Below, piece after piece: positions 42,750-53,114 of a DNA stretch of 64,000 nucleotides. Positions within the stretch are counted from its first letter, which is position 1; each line of letters starts with the position of its first letter. Origin of the DNA: Streptomyces sp. NBC_00576. Its GTDB lineage: Bacteria; Actinomycetota; Actinomycetes; Streptomycetales; Streptomycetaceae. The notes below the pieces were generated by a model. That model ran no database searches. It was given only the letters and a program-made list of their open reading frames with translations, and had not been told where the DNA came from. The stretch covers positions 8,680,001 to 8,744,000 of the forward strand of contig NZ_CP107780.1 of the NCBI RefSeq assembly GCF_036345175.1. The letters are read 5' to 3'. Made by a program: the position numbers and the translations under genes.

Positions 42750-44015
42750 TCAGAGGGCCGTGGCCGACGGCTTCGCCGTGACCTCGGCCGGGGAGGGGAT
42801 GGTGGCAGTCAGGTCATCGGTGACGGAGACGGTGCCGGTCGGGGGCGGGGTCACGGCGGCGATGGCGGTCGTGATGACACCCGCGGGCTCCGCGGCCTCG
42901 TCGTTGACGTCCTCGACGTCGTTGACGTTCGTGGCGTCGATCACCTCGCGGCGCGACACGACCCAGATCGCCGTGCTCGAGGCGATGAGGAAGACGGCCA
43001 CCAGAGCCGTACCCCAGTCGCCGAAGCCGGTGACGTACTCCGCCAGCGCGCCGACGACGGCCGCCGCCGGCAGCGTCAGTCCCCATGCCACGAACATTCG
43101 TGTCGCCGTCGACCAGCGGACCACGCCGCCCTTGCGGCCGAGGCCCGCGCCCATCACCGAACCCGACACCGAGTGCGTGGTGGAGAGGGAGAAGCCGAGG
43201 TGGGAGGAGGCCAGGATGACCGTCGCCGCGCTGGTCTGGGCGGCGAAGCCCTGCTGCGGCTGGAGGTCGGTCAGGCCCCTGCCCATCGTACGGATGATGC
43301 GCCAGCCGCCCAGGTACGTGCCGAGCGCGATGGCCAGGCCCGCGGAGAGGATGACCCACACCGGGGGATCGGAGTCGGGGGAGACGGCGCCGCCGGCGAC
43401 CAGGGCGAGGGTGATGATGCCCATCGTCTTCTGCGCGTCGTTCGTGCCGTGGGCCAGTGACACCAGGCCCGCGGAGGCGATCTGGCCGGCCCGGAAGCCC
43501 TTCTCCGCCGCCTTGCCCTCGGCCCGCTTGGCGCCGAGCTTGTACGACAGGCGGGTTGCCAGCATGGCGGCGATGCCCGCGACCAGCGGCGCGGCGATCG
43601 CCGGGATCAGCACCTTCGTCACCAGCACGTCGCCGTGGACCGCGCCCGTCCCCGCCGAGGCGATGGTCGCGCCGATCAGACCGCCCATCAGAGCGTGCGA
43701 GGAACTGGAGGGGAGCCCCACCAGCCAGGTCAGCAGGTTCCAGAGGATCGCGCCGACCAACGCGGCGAAAATCACCTCGGGACGGATACCGCTCTCGTCC
43801 ACGAGGCCCTTGGAGATCGTGTTGGCGACCTCGACGGAAAGGAAGGCGCCCACGAGGTTGAGCACGGCCGACATGGCGACCGCGACCTTGGGCTTGAGCG
43901 CACCGGTCGAGATGGTGGTGGCCATCGCGTTGGCGGTGTCGTGGAAACCGTTCGTGAAATCGAACGCAAGCGCGGTGACGACCACGATCGCGAGGATCAG
44001 CGAGAAGCTTTCCAT
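42750..44015 (-). CDS. pitH2: Low-affinity inorganic phosphate transporter (Pit family)
   Basis: 421 aa with 10-12 helices. Both PitA/PiT signature repeats are present: ALAFDFTNGFHDTANAMATTISTGAL near residue 15 and SLAHGTNDAQKTMGIITLAL near 190; GLPSSSSHALMGGLIGA near 100 and LGFSLSTTHSVSGSVMGAGLGRKGG near 275 are the matching inner repeats. It symports metal-phosphate or phosphate with protons. The C-terminal 60 residues form a Val/Thr/Ala-rich tail. A PHO box upstream implies PhoP control. The symbol follows the S. coelicolor locus by memory. Confidence 0.92.
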   Translation of the reverse strand: MESFSLILAIVVVTALAFDFTNGFHDTANAMATTISTGALKPKVAVAMSAVLNLVGAFLSVEVANTISKGLVDESGIRPEVIFAALVGAILWNLLTWLVGLPSSSSHALMGGLIGATIASAGTGAVHGDVLVTKVLIPAIAAPLVAGIAAMLATRLSYKLGAKRAEGKAAEKGFRAGQIASAGLVSLAHGTNDAQKTMGIITLALVAGGAVSPDSDPPVWVILSAGLAIALGTYLGGWRIIRTMGRGLTDLQPQQGFAAQTSAATVILASSHLGFSLSTTHSVSGSVMGAGLGRKGGVVRWSTATRMFVAWGLTLPAAAVVGALAEYVTGFGDWGTALVAVFLIASSTAIWVVSRREVIDATNVNDVEDVNDEAAEPAGVITTAIAAVTPPPTGTVSVTDDLTATIPSPAEVTAKPSATAL

Positions 44016-44062
44016 TTACCCAGATTTCTTCCGTACGGTATTGGCTGTAGGACCGTAGGCAA

Positions 44063-44084
44063 TCTGGATGAACGGAAGGTGAAC
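44063..44084 (-). promoter_or_regulatory. PHO box upstream of the Pit gene
   Basis: On the minus strand two adjacent 11-base units, GTTCACCTTCC (44084-44074) and GTTCATCCAGA (44073-44063), form the direct-repeat PhoP-binding arrangement known from Streptomyces. It ends 47 bases before the start codon, suited to activation under phosphate limitation. Confidence 0.85.
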
Positions 44085-44156
44085 TGATGGGGGATGCTGG
44101 ATGGCCGGAAACGGAGCGCCGCTCCTCCGGAGCCGCCGGACGAGCGACGCCCGTGG

Positions 44157-44927
44157 TCAGTACCCCTTCGCGAACTGTTTGAGCTGGGCCGATGACCCGT
44201 TGAAGACGTTCTGGTCACCTGGCAGCGAGCCGCTGTTGTCGTACTGCCAGAACGTCCAGAACTTCCAGCCGCCGGATGGCAGCGCCCCCGCGTCCGCCGC
44301 GTTGTAGCGGGCCAGCCACAGGGCGTGTTCCGAGGTGAAGACAGTGCCGCTGTTCGTGCAGTTGTTCCACCAGTGGGCGGTCGTGTAGATCACCGGGCGG
44401 CGGCCGGTGAGCCGGTTGACCTCGTCGCTGAAGGCCGTGATCCAGTCGGCCATCCTCGTCTTGCTGAGGCCGTAGCACTTCTGCTTGCCGTACGGGTTGT
44501 ACTCGATGTCGAGCGCGGGCGGCAGCGTCCAGCCGTCCGCGCGCCAGGCCCCGCCGTTGCGCACGAAGTACCGGGCCTGGGTGGCACCGGACGACTTGTC
44601 CGGCAGCGCGAAGTGGTAAGCGCCGCGGAGCAGGCCCGCCGCCCGCGAACCGTCGTACTGCTGGCTGAAGTACGGACTGCGGTAGGTGTGGGACTCGGTC
44701 GCCTTGACGTATACGAAAGTGGCGCCCTTCTCTTTCGCGGACTGCCAGTTGACGTTCTTCTGGTGCGACGAGACGTCGTGCCCCTTCGGCTCACCCGCCG
44801 CCGAGACCGGAGCCTCCGTCAGAACGGTTCCCCCGATGGCGATCGCCGCCGCGGTGGCCGCGAGGGCGCGGGAGCGGCGCGGCGGTTTGCGATGGACGCG
44901 TACGAACAGTTTGCGATCACGGGCCAT
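44157..44927 (-). CDS. Secreted GH25 lysozyme (muramidase)
   Basis: 256 aa from MARDRKLFV, preceded by a G-rich stretch. The basic N-terminus RKPPRRSR, hydrophobic core ALAATAAAIAIGGTVL and AAG cleavage area give a signal peptide. The GH25 barrel then starts at GHDVSSHQKNVNW with its catalytic-site Asp, followed by TFVYVKATES, GAYHFALPD, the catalytic Asp-Glu pair in PALDIEYNP near 135, and FWTFWQYDNSGSLPGDQNVFNGS at the end. It hydrolyses peptidoglycan glycan strands outside the cell. No wall-binding repeats are present. Confidence 0.92.
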   Translation of the reverse strand: MARDRKLFVRVHRKPPRRSRALAATAAAIAIGGTVLTEAPVSAAGEPKGHDVSSHQKNVNWQSAKEKGATFVYVKATESHTYRSPYFSQQYDGSRAAGLLRGAYHFALPDKSSGATQARYFVRNGGAWRADGWTLPPALDIEYNPYGKQKCYGLSKTRMADWITAFSDEVNRLTGRRPVIYTTAHWWNNCTNSGTVFTSEHALWLARYNAADAGALPSGGWKFWTFWQYDNSGSLPGDQNVFNGSSAQLKQFAKGY

Positions 44928-45125
44928 GTGTCCCCCCGGAAATGGCTTCACGCGTGACAAATCCCCAGGAGGCTACTGGAAGATCGACCGATCTCCGGCG
45001 GTCCCCGGCCAAAGCGCGCGCACACGCCGATGCGCGCGCATACGCGCCCTTACGGTCCCCGGAGTTCCCGCCTACAGTGCCCTCGCCCGGCGCCGGTTCG
45101 CGGCCGTGCCTGGCAGGATCGGGGC

Positions 45126-45848
45126 ATGGCTGAGCAGCGACGGGACAGACGTGACGTGCGGGACGACGCACAGGGGGCGGGCGAGGCGGAGGGGCGTGCC
45201 GTGTCCGACGAGACGGTGCGCGCCTGGGCGGCGCTCGTCGCGACGGCCCGCCGCACGGTGGCCGACGGGCTGGTCGTCGGCACCTCCGGCAACGTCTCCG
45301 TGCGCGTCGGGGACACCGTCCTGGTCACACCGTCCGGCGTGCCGTACGACCGGCTCACCCCCGAGGGCATCGTCGGCGTCGACCTGACCGGCCGCCAGAT
45401 CCTCGGCACCCTGACCCCGACGAGCGAACTGCCCATGCATCTCGCCGTCTACGGCGCCACAGACGCCCGTGCCGTGGTCCATACCCACGCCGTGCACGCG
45501 ACCGCCGTCTCGACGCTCGTGCGAGAGCTGCCGCTGATCCACTACATGGCGGGCGATCTCGGGGGCCCCGTCCGGGTCGCTCCGTATGCGACGTACGGCA
45601 CGGAGGAGTTGGCCGAGAACATGCTCGGCGCCCTGGCCGGTCGTGCGGCCTGCCTCCTCCAGAACCACGGCACGCTCACCCACGGCGCCACCCTCGACCA
45701 GGCGTTCGACCGCACCGCCCAGCTGGAGTGGATGTGCCGCGTCTGGCTGACGGCGTCCTCCCTGCCCGGCCTGTCCCCGACGCTGCTGTCGGAGGAACAG
45801 GTGAGAGAGGCGGGGGAGCGGCTCAAGGCGTACGGGCAGCGGGGGTAG
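45126..45848 (+). CDS. Class II aldolase / fuculose-phosphate aldolase-like protein
   Basis: 240 aa from MAEQRRDRR; a GTG at 45201 (VSDETVRAW) would remove a charged, unconserved 25-residue leader. Zn-dependent class II aldolase fold: DGLVVGTSGNVSVRVGDTVLVTPSGVPYDRLTPEGIV, TSELPMHLAVYG with the acidic catalytic residue, the zinc ligands in VVHTHAVHATAVS near 145, and the third His in LLQNHGTLTHG near 205. The family cleaves sugar phosphates such as fuculose-1-P or ribulose-5-P. No sugar operon surrounds it. Confidence 0.88.
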   Translation: MAEQRRDRRDVRDDAQGAGEAEGRAVSDETVRAWAALVATARRTVADGLVVGTSGNVSVRVGDTVLVTPSGVPYDRLTPEGIVGVDLTGRQILGTLTPTSELPMHLAVYGATDARAVVHTHAVHATAVSTLVRELPLIHYMAGDLGGPVRVAPYATYGTEELAENMLGALAGRAACLLQNHGTLTHGATLDQAFDRTAQLEWMCRVWLTASSLPGLSPTLLSEEQVREAGERLKAYGQRG

Positions 45849-45927
45849 CAGGGGTAGCCGGGAAGGGCCTCGGTTTTGCCCCGTCCTCCCGCTGGCCGTC
45901 GGAGCGCTCCGCAAGGAGACTGGGTCC

Positions 45928-47064
45928 GTGCGTCCAGTGACCGCGACGGCCGCTGCCGTCACCGCAGCTCTGGCAGCCGGCGTCGCCAGTGTCGCCGCCG
46001 GCCGCTACGCCAGCGACGCCGCGCTCAAGGCACCCCCGGGCAGGCCCCTGCCCACGGAACCCCGGCTCACCGTGCACTTCACCGCCGCCGGCCGGGTCGC
46101 CCTCACACGGGCCCTGGCCTCGCAGCGCCCCGGCACCTATGGCCTCGCCGGCGAGGGAACCCACGCGGTCGTCGGTCCCGTCCTGAACCACGCCACCCAC
46201 TCCGCCGACACCGTCGTACGCCGCCTCGAACGGGTCACCCACGGCACCCTGGAACCCCGCGACAAGGTCTGGCTCACCCCGAACGTGCACGTCGGTGACC
46301 CCGGCACCGCTCTCGGACTCGAATACCTCGACATCGAGATCCCCGGCGAACTCGGCGCCCTGCCCGCGTGGTTCGTGCCCGGGGCGCGCAGCACCTGGGT
46401 GATCACCGTGCACGGCCTCGGTGCCACCCGCGAGCATCCCCTGAACGTCCTGCCGTTCCTGCACCGCCAGCAGTTCCCGGTCCTCGACCTCGCCTACCGG
46501 GGCGACCCCGGCGCACCCCGCCCCCAGGACGGGCTCGGTCACCTCGGCGAGACCGAGTGGCGCGACGTCGACGCCGCGATCCGGCACGCCCTGCGGCACG
46601 GCGCCGAGCACGTCGTCCTGTACGGCTGGTCCATCGGCGCGACCATGGCACTGCGGGCCGCCACCCGCTCCGCGCTGCGCGACCGTGTCACCGGGCTGGT
46701 CCTGGACTCGCCGGTGCTCGACTGGCAGACCACCCTGCGTGCCCTCGCCACGGCCCGCCGCACGCCGGGCGCGCTGCTGCCGCTGGCGGTACGCGCCGCC
46801 CAGGGCCGCACGGGTCTGCACGGTGGCCCCGAGGGAACCGCCGCCGAGGCCACCGACCCCACCCGGCTCACCGTCCCCGCCCTGATCCTCCACGGCCCCG
46901 CCGACACGATCGCCCCCTGGACCCCCTCCCGCCGCCTCGCCGCACGCCGCTCCGACCTGATCACCCTCCACCAGGTCCCGGACGCCCCGCACGGCGCGAT
47001 GTGGAACGTGGACCCGACGACGTACGAGGAAACCCTGCGCCGCTTCCTGACCCCGCTGATGTAG
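45928..47064 (+). CDS. Alpha/beta hydrolase with N-terminal membrane or signal segment
   Basis: 378 aa from a GTG with GCAAGGAGAC 8 bases upstream. Residues 1-25 (VTATAAAVTAALAAGVASVAAG) form a signal or anchor. The hydrolase core starts near 150: WVITVHGLGATREHPL (oxyanion loop), the nucleophile elbow VLYGWSIGATMALRAA near 237 (GWSIG), an Asp in LILHGPADTIAPW near 330 and the His in VPDAPHGAMWNVDP near 360. Substrate unknown; the membrane-facing location suggests a lipid or peptide ester. Confidence 0.85.
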   Translation: MRPVTATAAAVTAALAAGVASVAAGRYASDAALKAPPGRPLPTEPRLTVHFTAAGRVALTRALASQRPGTYGLAGEGTHAVVGPVLNHATHSADTVVRRLERVTHGTLEPRDKVWLTPNVHVGDPGTALGLEYLDIEIPGELGALPAWFVPGARSTWVITVHGLGATREHPLNVLPFLHRQQFPVLDLAYRGDPGAPRPQDGLGHLGETEWRDVDAAIRHALRHGAEHVVLYGWSIGATMALRAATRSALRDRVTGLVLDSPVLDWQTTLRALATARRTPGALLPLAVRAAQGRTGLHGGPEGTAAEATDPTRLTVPALILHGPADTIAPWTPSRRLAARRSDLITLHQVPDAPHGAMWNVDPTTYEETLRRFLTPLM

Positions 47065-47395
47065 CCGGTGCGGCTGCGCGTCCGCCCCGGCCACTTGCGG
47101 CGACGGGCGGCCCCGCGCGTCCCCCGCCTCGCGAAAACAGCCTGGTCCGCGGCACCTCACCCCCTCACCGCCGCACCGCGAACCTGCTTCCGTTTAAGGC
47201 TGCACCACTGGCTTGAACACCCTCCTCGGCCCCCGCCCGAACCCCCTCCCTCGGCCGGCCCTGTGGCCCGCCGTTACATTCCGTTTGGGTTTTCGGACCG
47301 TCAACCGGAAGACTGCACCCGTGACGTCCCGTATCCCGCGCGACTCCAGGCTTCGACTCGTCCGCCCGCGACCCCTGGCCGCCGCCCCACGAGCG
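47065..47395. other. 331-base intergenic region with no recognised element
   Basis: GC- and C-rich on the plus strand with a locally AT-rich spot at about 47270-47305 that may hold a promoter for the following gene. No repeat copy, strong hairpin, tRNA or riboswitch was recognised. The following frame is open back into this region, with an alternative GTG at 47321 (GGAAGA upstream). Confidence 0.5.
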
Positions 47396-48733
47396 ATGAA
47401 CCAGCGGCGCTCGCGCCGCCCCGCCCCGCGTCCGCCCGAGGGCACACCAGCCCCGGCGGAACTGGCCAGAATGGCCCGCTCCGGTCTGGCCGGCGCGGCA
47501 CGCGTCGCCCGCTGGGCCGACCCCTCACTCAGGCCCGGCCATGACGGCGGGTCCTCCGACGGCAGGGGCACCCTGTCCGACGCCACCGCCGAACGGGCAG
47601 CCGCCGAACTGGGGCTGACCCCGGATCAGGTCCGCCACGACTGGGACACCGCCCGGCTGGCCGGCCTTGTCGAGGTGCACGGCGACATCGCACGCCCCGG
47701 CTGGCGCCTGCGCGCCTGGAACCGTGACGACAGCGCCGTACTGCGCGGCTGGGTCGCCCTCTTCGACGCCTGGTCGATCGCCCACCCGGAGGCCGCGGAC
47801 CACGAACCCGCCGCCGTCGCCGAGGTCGTCTCCGCGATGCCCCAGGTGCTCTCCTTCCTCCAGCTGTCCGCGGGGCCCGTCCCCATGGAGCAGCTCCTGG
47901 ACCTGCTGGAGCAGCGGGTCACGGAACTGCGCACCGAGCGCTGCGAGATCCCGTACGGCCCCCAGCCCGAGCCGGTGCCGCAGCAGCCCGAGGCCATCGC
48001 CGTCGTCGACACCCCGCTCGCCCCCCTTCTCGACTGGGCCCTGCACGCCCTGGCCTTGGTCGGTGCCCTCACCTACGGCGCCGGTCATGCCACCCTCACC
48101 CCGCTCGGCAGCTGGGCGGTGTGGGTCAAGCTGGAACAGATCTGCGTCGCCGCGCAGAGCCCGGCCGGCAACATCGAGCAGAACGCCGAGGACATGCTGC
48201 GCGGCTGCTCCCAGCTGCGTCCCAACGCGGCCCGCGCCGAGTACCGGGCCTGGCTCGCCGCCCGCCCCGTCGGCAGCGCGGTCGCCGAGCTCCTCGACGC
48301 CGCCCGGGGCGAGGACGCCCTGCTGCGCGGTCTCGCCTTCGAGGCCCTGCGCGTGGTCGGCGGCCCGGCCGAGCCCGATGTGCGCGCCGTGGCGGAGAAG
48401 ACCCCGCTGCGGCCGTACGCCCTGCTGTGGCTGGCCGAGCACGACGGGATCGACCCGGAGGACGCCCACGAGGTGCTCACCCGGGAGGAGGCCACCTGGA
48501 TGTGGGTCGACACCGCCGCGGCCGTCGCCGACCACGGCGAGGCGCCGCTGCTCGTACGTCATCTGGAGTCCGCGGTGCAGCCCACGATCCCCGCGCTCCT
48601 CGACGAGGTGCGCGCGGTCGGTCACCCCCGCACCGTCCAGGTCCTGGTCGCCCTCGCGGCCGCCCACCCCGACCCGGCCCTCGCCAAGGCCGTACGCCGC
48701 GCCGCCTTCCAGGTGCACACCGGGGGCAACTAG
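47396..48733 (+). CDS. Conserved Streptomyces-type protein of unknown function
   Basis: 445 aa from MNQRRSRRPAP; GTG at 47321 is the alternative start. Not recognised as an enzyme. It is helix-rich and soluble: a winged-helix-like segment near 55-85 (GTLSDATAERAAAELGLTPDQVRHDWDTARLAGLVEV), then long amphipathic helices, and a C-terminal HEAT/ARM-like region (about 285-445) with repeated pairs such as LLRGLAFEALRVVGGPAEPDVRAVAEKTP and IPALLDEVRAVGHPRTVQVLVALAAAHPD. A DNA- or protein-binding scaffold is likely; the partner is unknown. Confidence 0.75.
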   Translation: MNQRRSRRPAPRPPEGTPAPAELARMARSGLAGAARVARWADPSLRPGHDGGSSDGRGTLSDATAERAAAELGLTPDQVRHDWDTARLAGLVEVHGDIARPGWRLRAWNRDDSAVLRGWVALFDAWSIAHPEAADHEPAAVAEVVSAMPQVLSFLQLSAGPVPMEQLLDLLEQRVTELRTERCEIPYGPQPEPVPQQPEAIAVVDTPLAPLLDWALHALALVGALTYGAGHATLTPLGSWAVWVKLEQICVAAQSPAGNIEQNAEDMLRGCSQLRPNAARAEYRAWLAARPVGSAVAELLDAARGEDALLRGLAFEALRVVGGPAEPDVRAVAEKTPLRPYALLWLAEHDGIDPEDAHEVLTREEATWMWVDTAAAVADHGEAPLLVRHLESAVQPTIPALLDEVRAVGHPRTVQVLVALAAAHPDPALAKAVRRAAFQVHTGGN

Positions 48734-48850
48734 GACCTGTCCCCCCGCTCACCGGTACTGATGCGGCGCCGTCGCTTTCCTGTGACTTGATCGGCCGGAC
48801 AGGCTCTATACGGCGACCGGGCGGGCCGGGGCGGACGGAGACGGAGAAGG

Positions 48851-49264
48851 TCAGGCCTGTATCTCGGGTGTGTATGTGCCGAAGCTCCAGATGTTGCCCT
48901 CGGCATCGCGTGCCATGTAGTCGCGCGAACCGTAGTCCTGGTCCGTCGGGGGCATCACGATGTCCGCGCCGTGCTCCACGGCCTGCTGGTGGTGTGCGTC
49001 GACGTCGTCCACGACGACGTACACCCCGCACGGGCCCGCGTCCTTCATCGCCGCGTCGAAGACGCCGCCCCGGCCCTTCGAGCCGAGCATCACCGCGCCG
49101 TTGCCCTGCATCAGCTCGGCGTGCAGCACCGAGCCGCCCTCTCCCTCGTACACCGACACCTCGGTGAAGCCGAACGCCTCCGTGAGCTGCCGGATCGCCG
49201 CCTTCGCGTCCGCGTACAACAGTGTCGGATAGATGCTGGGACGCCCGCCGCCCGTGCCTGCCAT
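48851..49264 (-). CDS. VOC-family (glyoxalase-like) protein
   Basis: 137 aa from MAGTGGGRP, 9 bases after GAGGGAG; two upstream in-frame starts lie too close to it. Single vicinal-oxygen-chelate unit: IYPTLLYADAKAAIRQLTEAFGFTEVSVYEGEGG, VYVVVDDVDAHHQQAVEHGADIVMPPTDQDYGSRDYMARDAEGNIWSFG. The ending (RDxxGNxWxFG) is typical of the bleomycin-resistance/3-demethylubiquinone-like branch. Binds a small substrate or drug as a dimer; specificity unknown. Confidence 0.85.
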   Translation of the reverse strand: MAGTGGGRPSIYPTLLYADAKAAIRQLTEAFGFTEVSVYEGEGGSVLHAELMQGNGAVMLGSKGRGGVFDAAMKDAGPCGVYVVVDDVDAHHQQAVEHGADIVMPPTDQDYGSRDYMARDAEGNIWSFGTYTPEIQA

Positions 49265-49459
49265 ACCCATCACTCCCTCGGGTCACGCTGCCGCCAAAAC
49301 CGGCAAACCGGAAAAGAATTGGCCTGCGCCCAGTCTTGCACCGACCACTGACAACGCCCCGTCTGAGCTGCGGCGCCGGGGGGCGGCAGGCACGGATGGT
49401 CCGACCGGGGGACCCGTCCCGAACGCCCGTACGCAGAAAAAGTGCTTGCACGACCCCGT

Positions 49460-49465
49460 TAGACT
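49460..49465 (+). promoter_or_regulatory. Candidate -10 element (leaderless-type) before the ABC-F leader ORF
   Basis: TAGACT ends 6 bases before the ATG at 49472. In actinobacteria this TAnnnT-to-ATG spacing typically gives a leaderless transcript starting at or next to the A of ATG. No clear -35 is visible 17-18 bases upstream. Confidence 0.45.
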
Positions 49466-49471
49466 TGGCCC

Positions 49472-49495
49472 ATGGCCATTCTCCTCGCGCATTAG
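49472..49495 (+). CDS. Seven-residue leader peptide ORF upstream of the ABC-F gene
   Basis: ATG followed by codons for AILLAH and TAG: product MAILLAH. It stands 58 bases before the ABC-F GTG and follows a leaderless-type -10. Several ABC-F genes in Gram-positives are controlled by ribosome stalling on such short hydrophobic leader ORFs, so an attenuator is proposed. No complete alternative terminator structure was worked out. Confidence 0.5.
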   Translation: MAILLAH

Positions 49496-49553
49496 ACGGC
49501 GGGAACGTCCTCAGCCGCCCACCCCGCCAACAACCCCGCCCTGGAGTCTGTCC

Positions 49554-51152
<1,599 letters not shown>

Positions 51153-51268
51153 CGGTCACGATCACTTGATCGAATCGCTGATCCACTTCCTCTGGATCAT
51201 TCGGCCGATCCGTGATCCACCATCTGTGTGAGATCTCCTCATACCGAGGTGTGTCCTACATCCATTTC

Positions 51269-51303
51269 ACGGCCGGGCCCTTCATCGACAGGGGCTCGGC
51301 CGT
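51269..51303 (+). terminator. Hairpin after the ABC-F gene
   Basis: Arms 51269-51280 (ACGGCCGGGCCC) and 51292-51303 pair over 12 bases with one G-U, 11-base loop, 117 bases after the stop. The 352-base gap (51153-51504) also holds a small palindrome GGAATT-GCA-AATTCC at 51365-51379, possibly an operator for the next gene. Confidence 0.5.
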
Positions 51304-51504
51304 CGCGCGTTCCTGACCAGGCATTTCGCGGAACAACTCGTTCGGCCGTACGGACAGCCAGCCATGGAATTGCAAATTCCGCTTGTGGGGATGCACTCCT
51401 GTCGTCAAAACCTTGTCTCACGGACCTTGCCGAATGGGTGGCCATGACGCGCTTGAGGGGTGATCATGAGAGGACCAGAGCGCACTTCCCACGAGGAGGC
51501 ACGG

Positions 51505-51726
51505 GTGGCCGAGACTCTGAAGAAGGGCAGCCGGGTAACCGGCGCCGCGCGCGACAAGCTCGCGGCAGACCTGAAGAAGAAGTACGACTCCGGTGCGAGC
51601 ATTCGAGCGCTGGCCGAAGAAACCGGTCGCTCGTATGGCTTCGTACACCGGATGCTCAGCGAGTCGGGCGTCACGCTCCGTGGACGGGGCGGGGCGACAC
51701 GGGGCAAGAAGGCCGCTTCGGCCTGA
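51505..51726 (+). CDS. Small helix-turn-helix protein
   Basis: 73 aa from the GTG at 51505, with GAGGAGGC 5 bases upstream (an ATG 45 bases earlier has no ribosome site). VAETLKKGSRVTG is followed by a basic helix KLAADLKKKYDSG, a helix-turn-helix ASIRALAEETGRSYGFVHRMLSESG (about 31-57) and a basic tail RGRGGATRGKK. The fold resembles resolvase/Hin-type DNA-binding domains without a catalytic part. It is a conserved orphan DNA-binding protein in Streptomyces; targets unknown. Confidence 0.85.
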   Translation: MAETLKKGSRVTGAARDKLAADLKKKYDSGASIRALAEETGRSYGFVHRMLSESGVTLRGRGGATRGKKAASA

Positions 51727-51862
51727 TCCCCGACGACTCGTCGGCTTCGATGGTGACCACCCGGTCGGTCGGCTGACCGGCCGGGTGGTTACTGTGCAGT
51801 CACTTAGGTGTGTCCCGCGTGGGGCAAGCACCTGATCCGACCGCACTCATCGGAGGCGCCCC

Positions 51863-52684
51863 ATGGCTTCGTTCGACCAGGACGTTGTTGGCCAAGGTCC
51901 CGAAGTTTCCGTACTCGACAAGGACGGCGTACGGCTCACCGTCGACGACGCGGTTGCCACGGTGACGCTGACCAACCCGGCCAAGCGCAACGCGCAGAGT
52001 CCCGCTCTGTGGCGGGCGCTGGCCGAGGCGGGCCGGCTGCTGCCGGGCACCGTGCGTGTCGTCGTGCTGCGCGCCGAGGGCAAGTCGTTCTCGGCCGGGC
52101 TCGACCGACAGGCGTTCACGCCCGAGGGGTTCGACGGCGAGCCGTCGTTCATCGAGCTCGCGCGCAGTGACGACGCCACGCTGGACGGCACCATCGCCGC
52201 GTACCAGGAGGGCTTCACCTGGTGGCGGCGCAGTGACCTCGTGTCCATCGCCGCCGTCCAGGGGCATGCCGTCGGCGCGGGCTTCCAGCTCGCGCTCGCC
52301 TGTGACCTGCGCGTCGTCGCCGACGACGTGCAGTTCGCCATGCGCGAGACCAGCCTGGGTCTCGTCCCCGACCTGACGGGCACCCATCCGCTCGTGTCCC
52401 TCGTCGGCTACGCCCGCGCGCTGGAGATCTGCGCGACCGGCCGCTTCGTCCAGGCCGAGGAGGCCGTGAACACGGGCCTCGCCAACATCGCCGTACCGGC
52501 CGAGCAGCTCGACGACGCCGTACGCGAACTGCTCGCCGCGCTGCTCGCCGCGCCCCGGGACGCCCTCGTCGAGACGAAGGCGCTGCTGCGCGGCGTCCAG
52601 GGCCGGACGTACGACGAACAGCGCGGCGCCGAGCGCGCGTCCCAGGCGCGCCGACTGCGGGATCTGGCGGGCGTCGGCGACTGA
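51863..52684 (+). CDS. Enoyl-CoA hydratase/isomerase family protein
   Basis: 273 aa crotonase fold. VATVTLTNPAKRNAQSPALWRAL, the first oxyanion-hole segment LRAEGKSFSAGLDRQAF near 75, and the second AAVQGHAVGAGFQLALACDLRVVADDVQFAMRETSLGLVPDLTGTHPL near 130-170. At the position usually occupied by a catalytic Glu near 140 the sequence reads GAGFQLA, and the later position carries Asp in LVPDLTG, so the reaction may differ from classical hydration. No beta-oxidation genes flank it. Confidence 0.88.
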   Translation: MASFDQDVVGQGPEVSVLDKDGVRLTVDDAVATVTLTNPAKRNAQSPALWRALAEAGRLLPGTVRVVVLRAEGKSFSAGLDRQAFTPEGFDGEPSFIELARSDDATLDGTIAAYQEGFTWWRRSDLVSIAAVQGHAVGAGFQLALACDLRVVADDVQFAMRETSLGLVPDLTGTHPLVSLVGYARALEICATGRFVQAEEAVNTGLANIAVPAEQLDDAVRELLAALLAAPRDALVETKALLRGVQGRTYDEQRGAERASQARRLRDLAGVGD

Positions 52685-52704
52685 CCCGCCCGAACCGCAC
52701 GCCT

Positions 52705-52740
52705 GTGAGGGGCCGCTGGCGGTCGGCAGCGACCCCTCAC
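52705..52740 (+). terminator. Strong terminator hairpin after the enoyl-CoA hydratase gene
   Basis: Arms 52705-52718 (GTGAGGGGCCGCTG) and 52727-52740 (CAGCGACCCCTCAC) pair over 14 positions with one mismatch and an 8-base loop, starting 20 bases after the stop. Confidence 0.8.
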
Positions 52741-52767
52741 CCCGACCGGCTGGAGGAGGGCACTTTG

Positions 52768-52973
52768 GTGGTCAGCTTCGAGGTACAGATCGAGGAGCTG
52801 TCAGAGTGGGCGCGGACGGAAACCGGCTGCCCGCCACCCTGGAACTCCTGACGGTGATCCGCTGCCCGAGCAGTGCGGCGGCTCTGGTCGCGGTCGGCGA
52901 CGCCCGTGTCTCCGGGGCGATCGAGCCCGGCTCTCTGGTGGTGGCGACGGCTCACGGACTCAAGGGAATGTGA
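52768..52973 (+). pseudogene. Possible decayed gene fragment with intact Shine-Dalgarno
   Basis: GGAGGAGG (52752-52759) lies 8 bases before a GTG at 52768 that opens VVSFEVQIEELSEWARTE and stops after 27 codons. Another frame, open from a GTG at 52806 to 52973, continues with coding-like composition and ends GDARVSGAIEPGSLVVATAHGLKGM. That ending vaguely resembles the C-terminus of threonine-synthase-like PLP enzymes (G-S-x-VV-x-T-x-HGLK). A frameshifted remnant fits best; a genuine 55-aa small protein is the alternative. The rest of the 430-base gap holds the terminator above and nothing else recognised. Confidence 0.35.
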
Positions 52974-53114
52974 CCGACACCCCAGTGGTGCACCCTCTTT
53001 CCCTCCTGATCGTCTGCCCGCGCCCGTTTCGCCTGCCTGCCGCATCCCCGGCGCGCGTCCGCCCGACCCCACCTACTGTGGGTTGTGGGGGACGACCGAA
53101 AGGGATGTACGGCG

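Noticed and set aside
49233..49553. N-terminal extension of the ABC-F protein by 107 codons
   Set aside because: The extension is Pro/Thr/Arg-rich, overlaps the VOC gene start and the leader ORF, and lacks a ribosome site; the GTG at 49554 gives the standard N-terminus.
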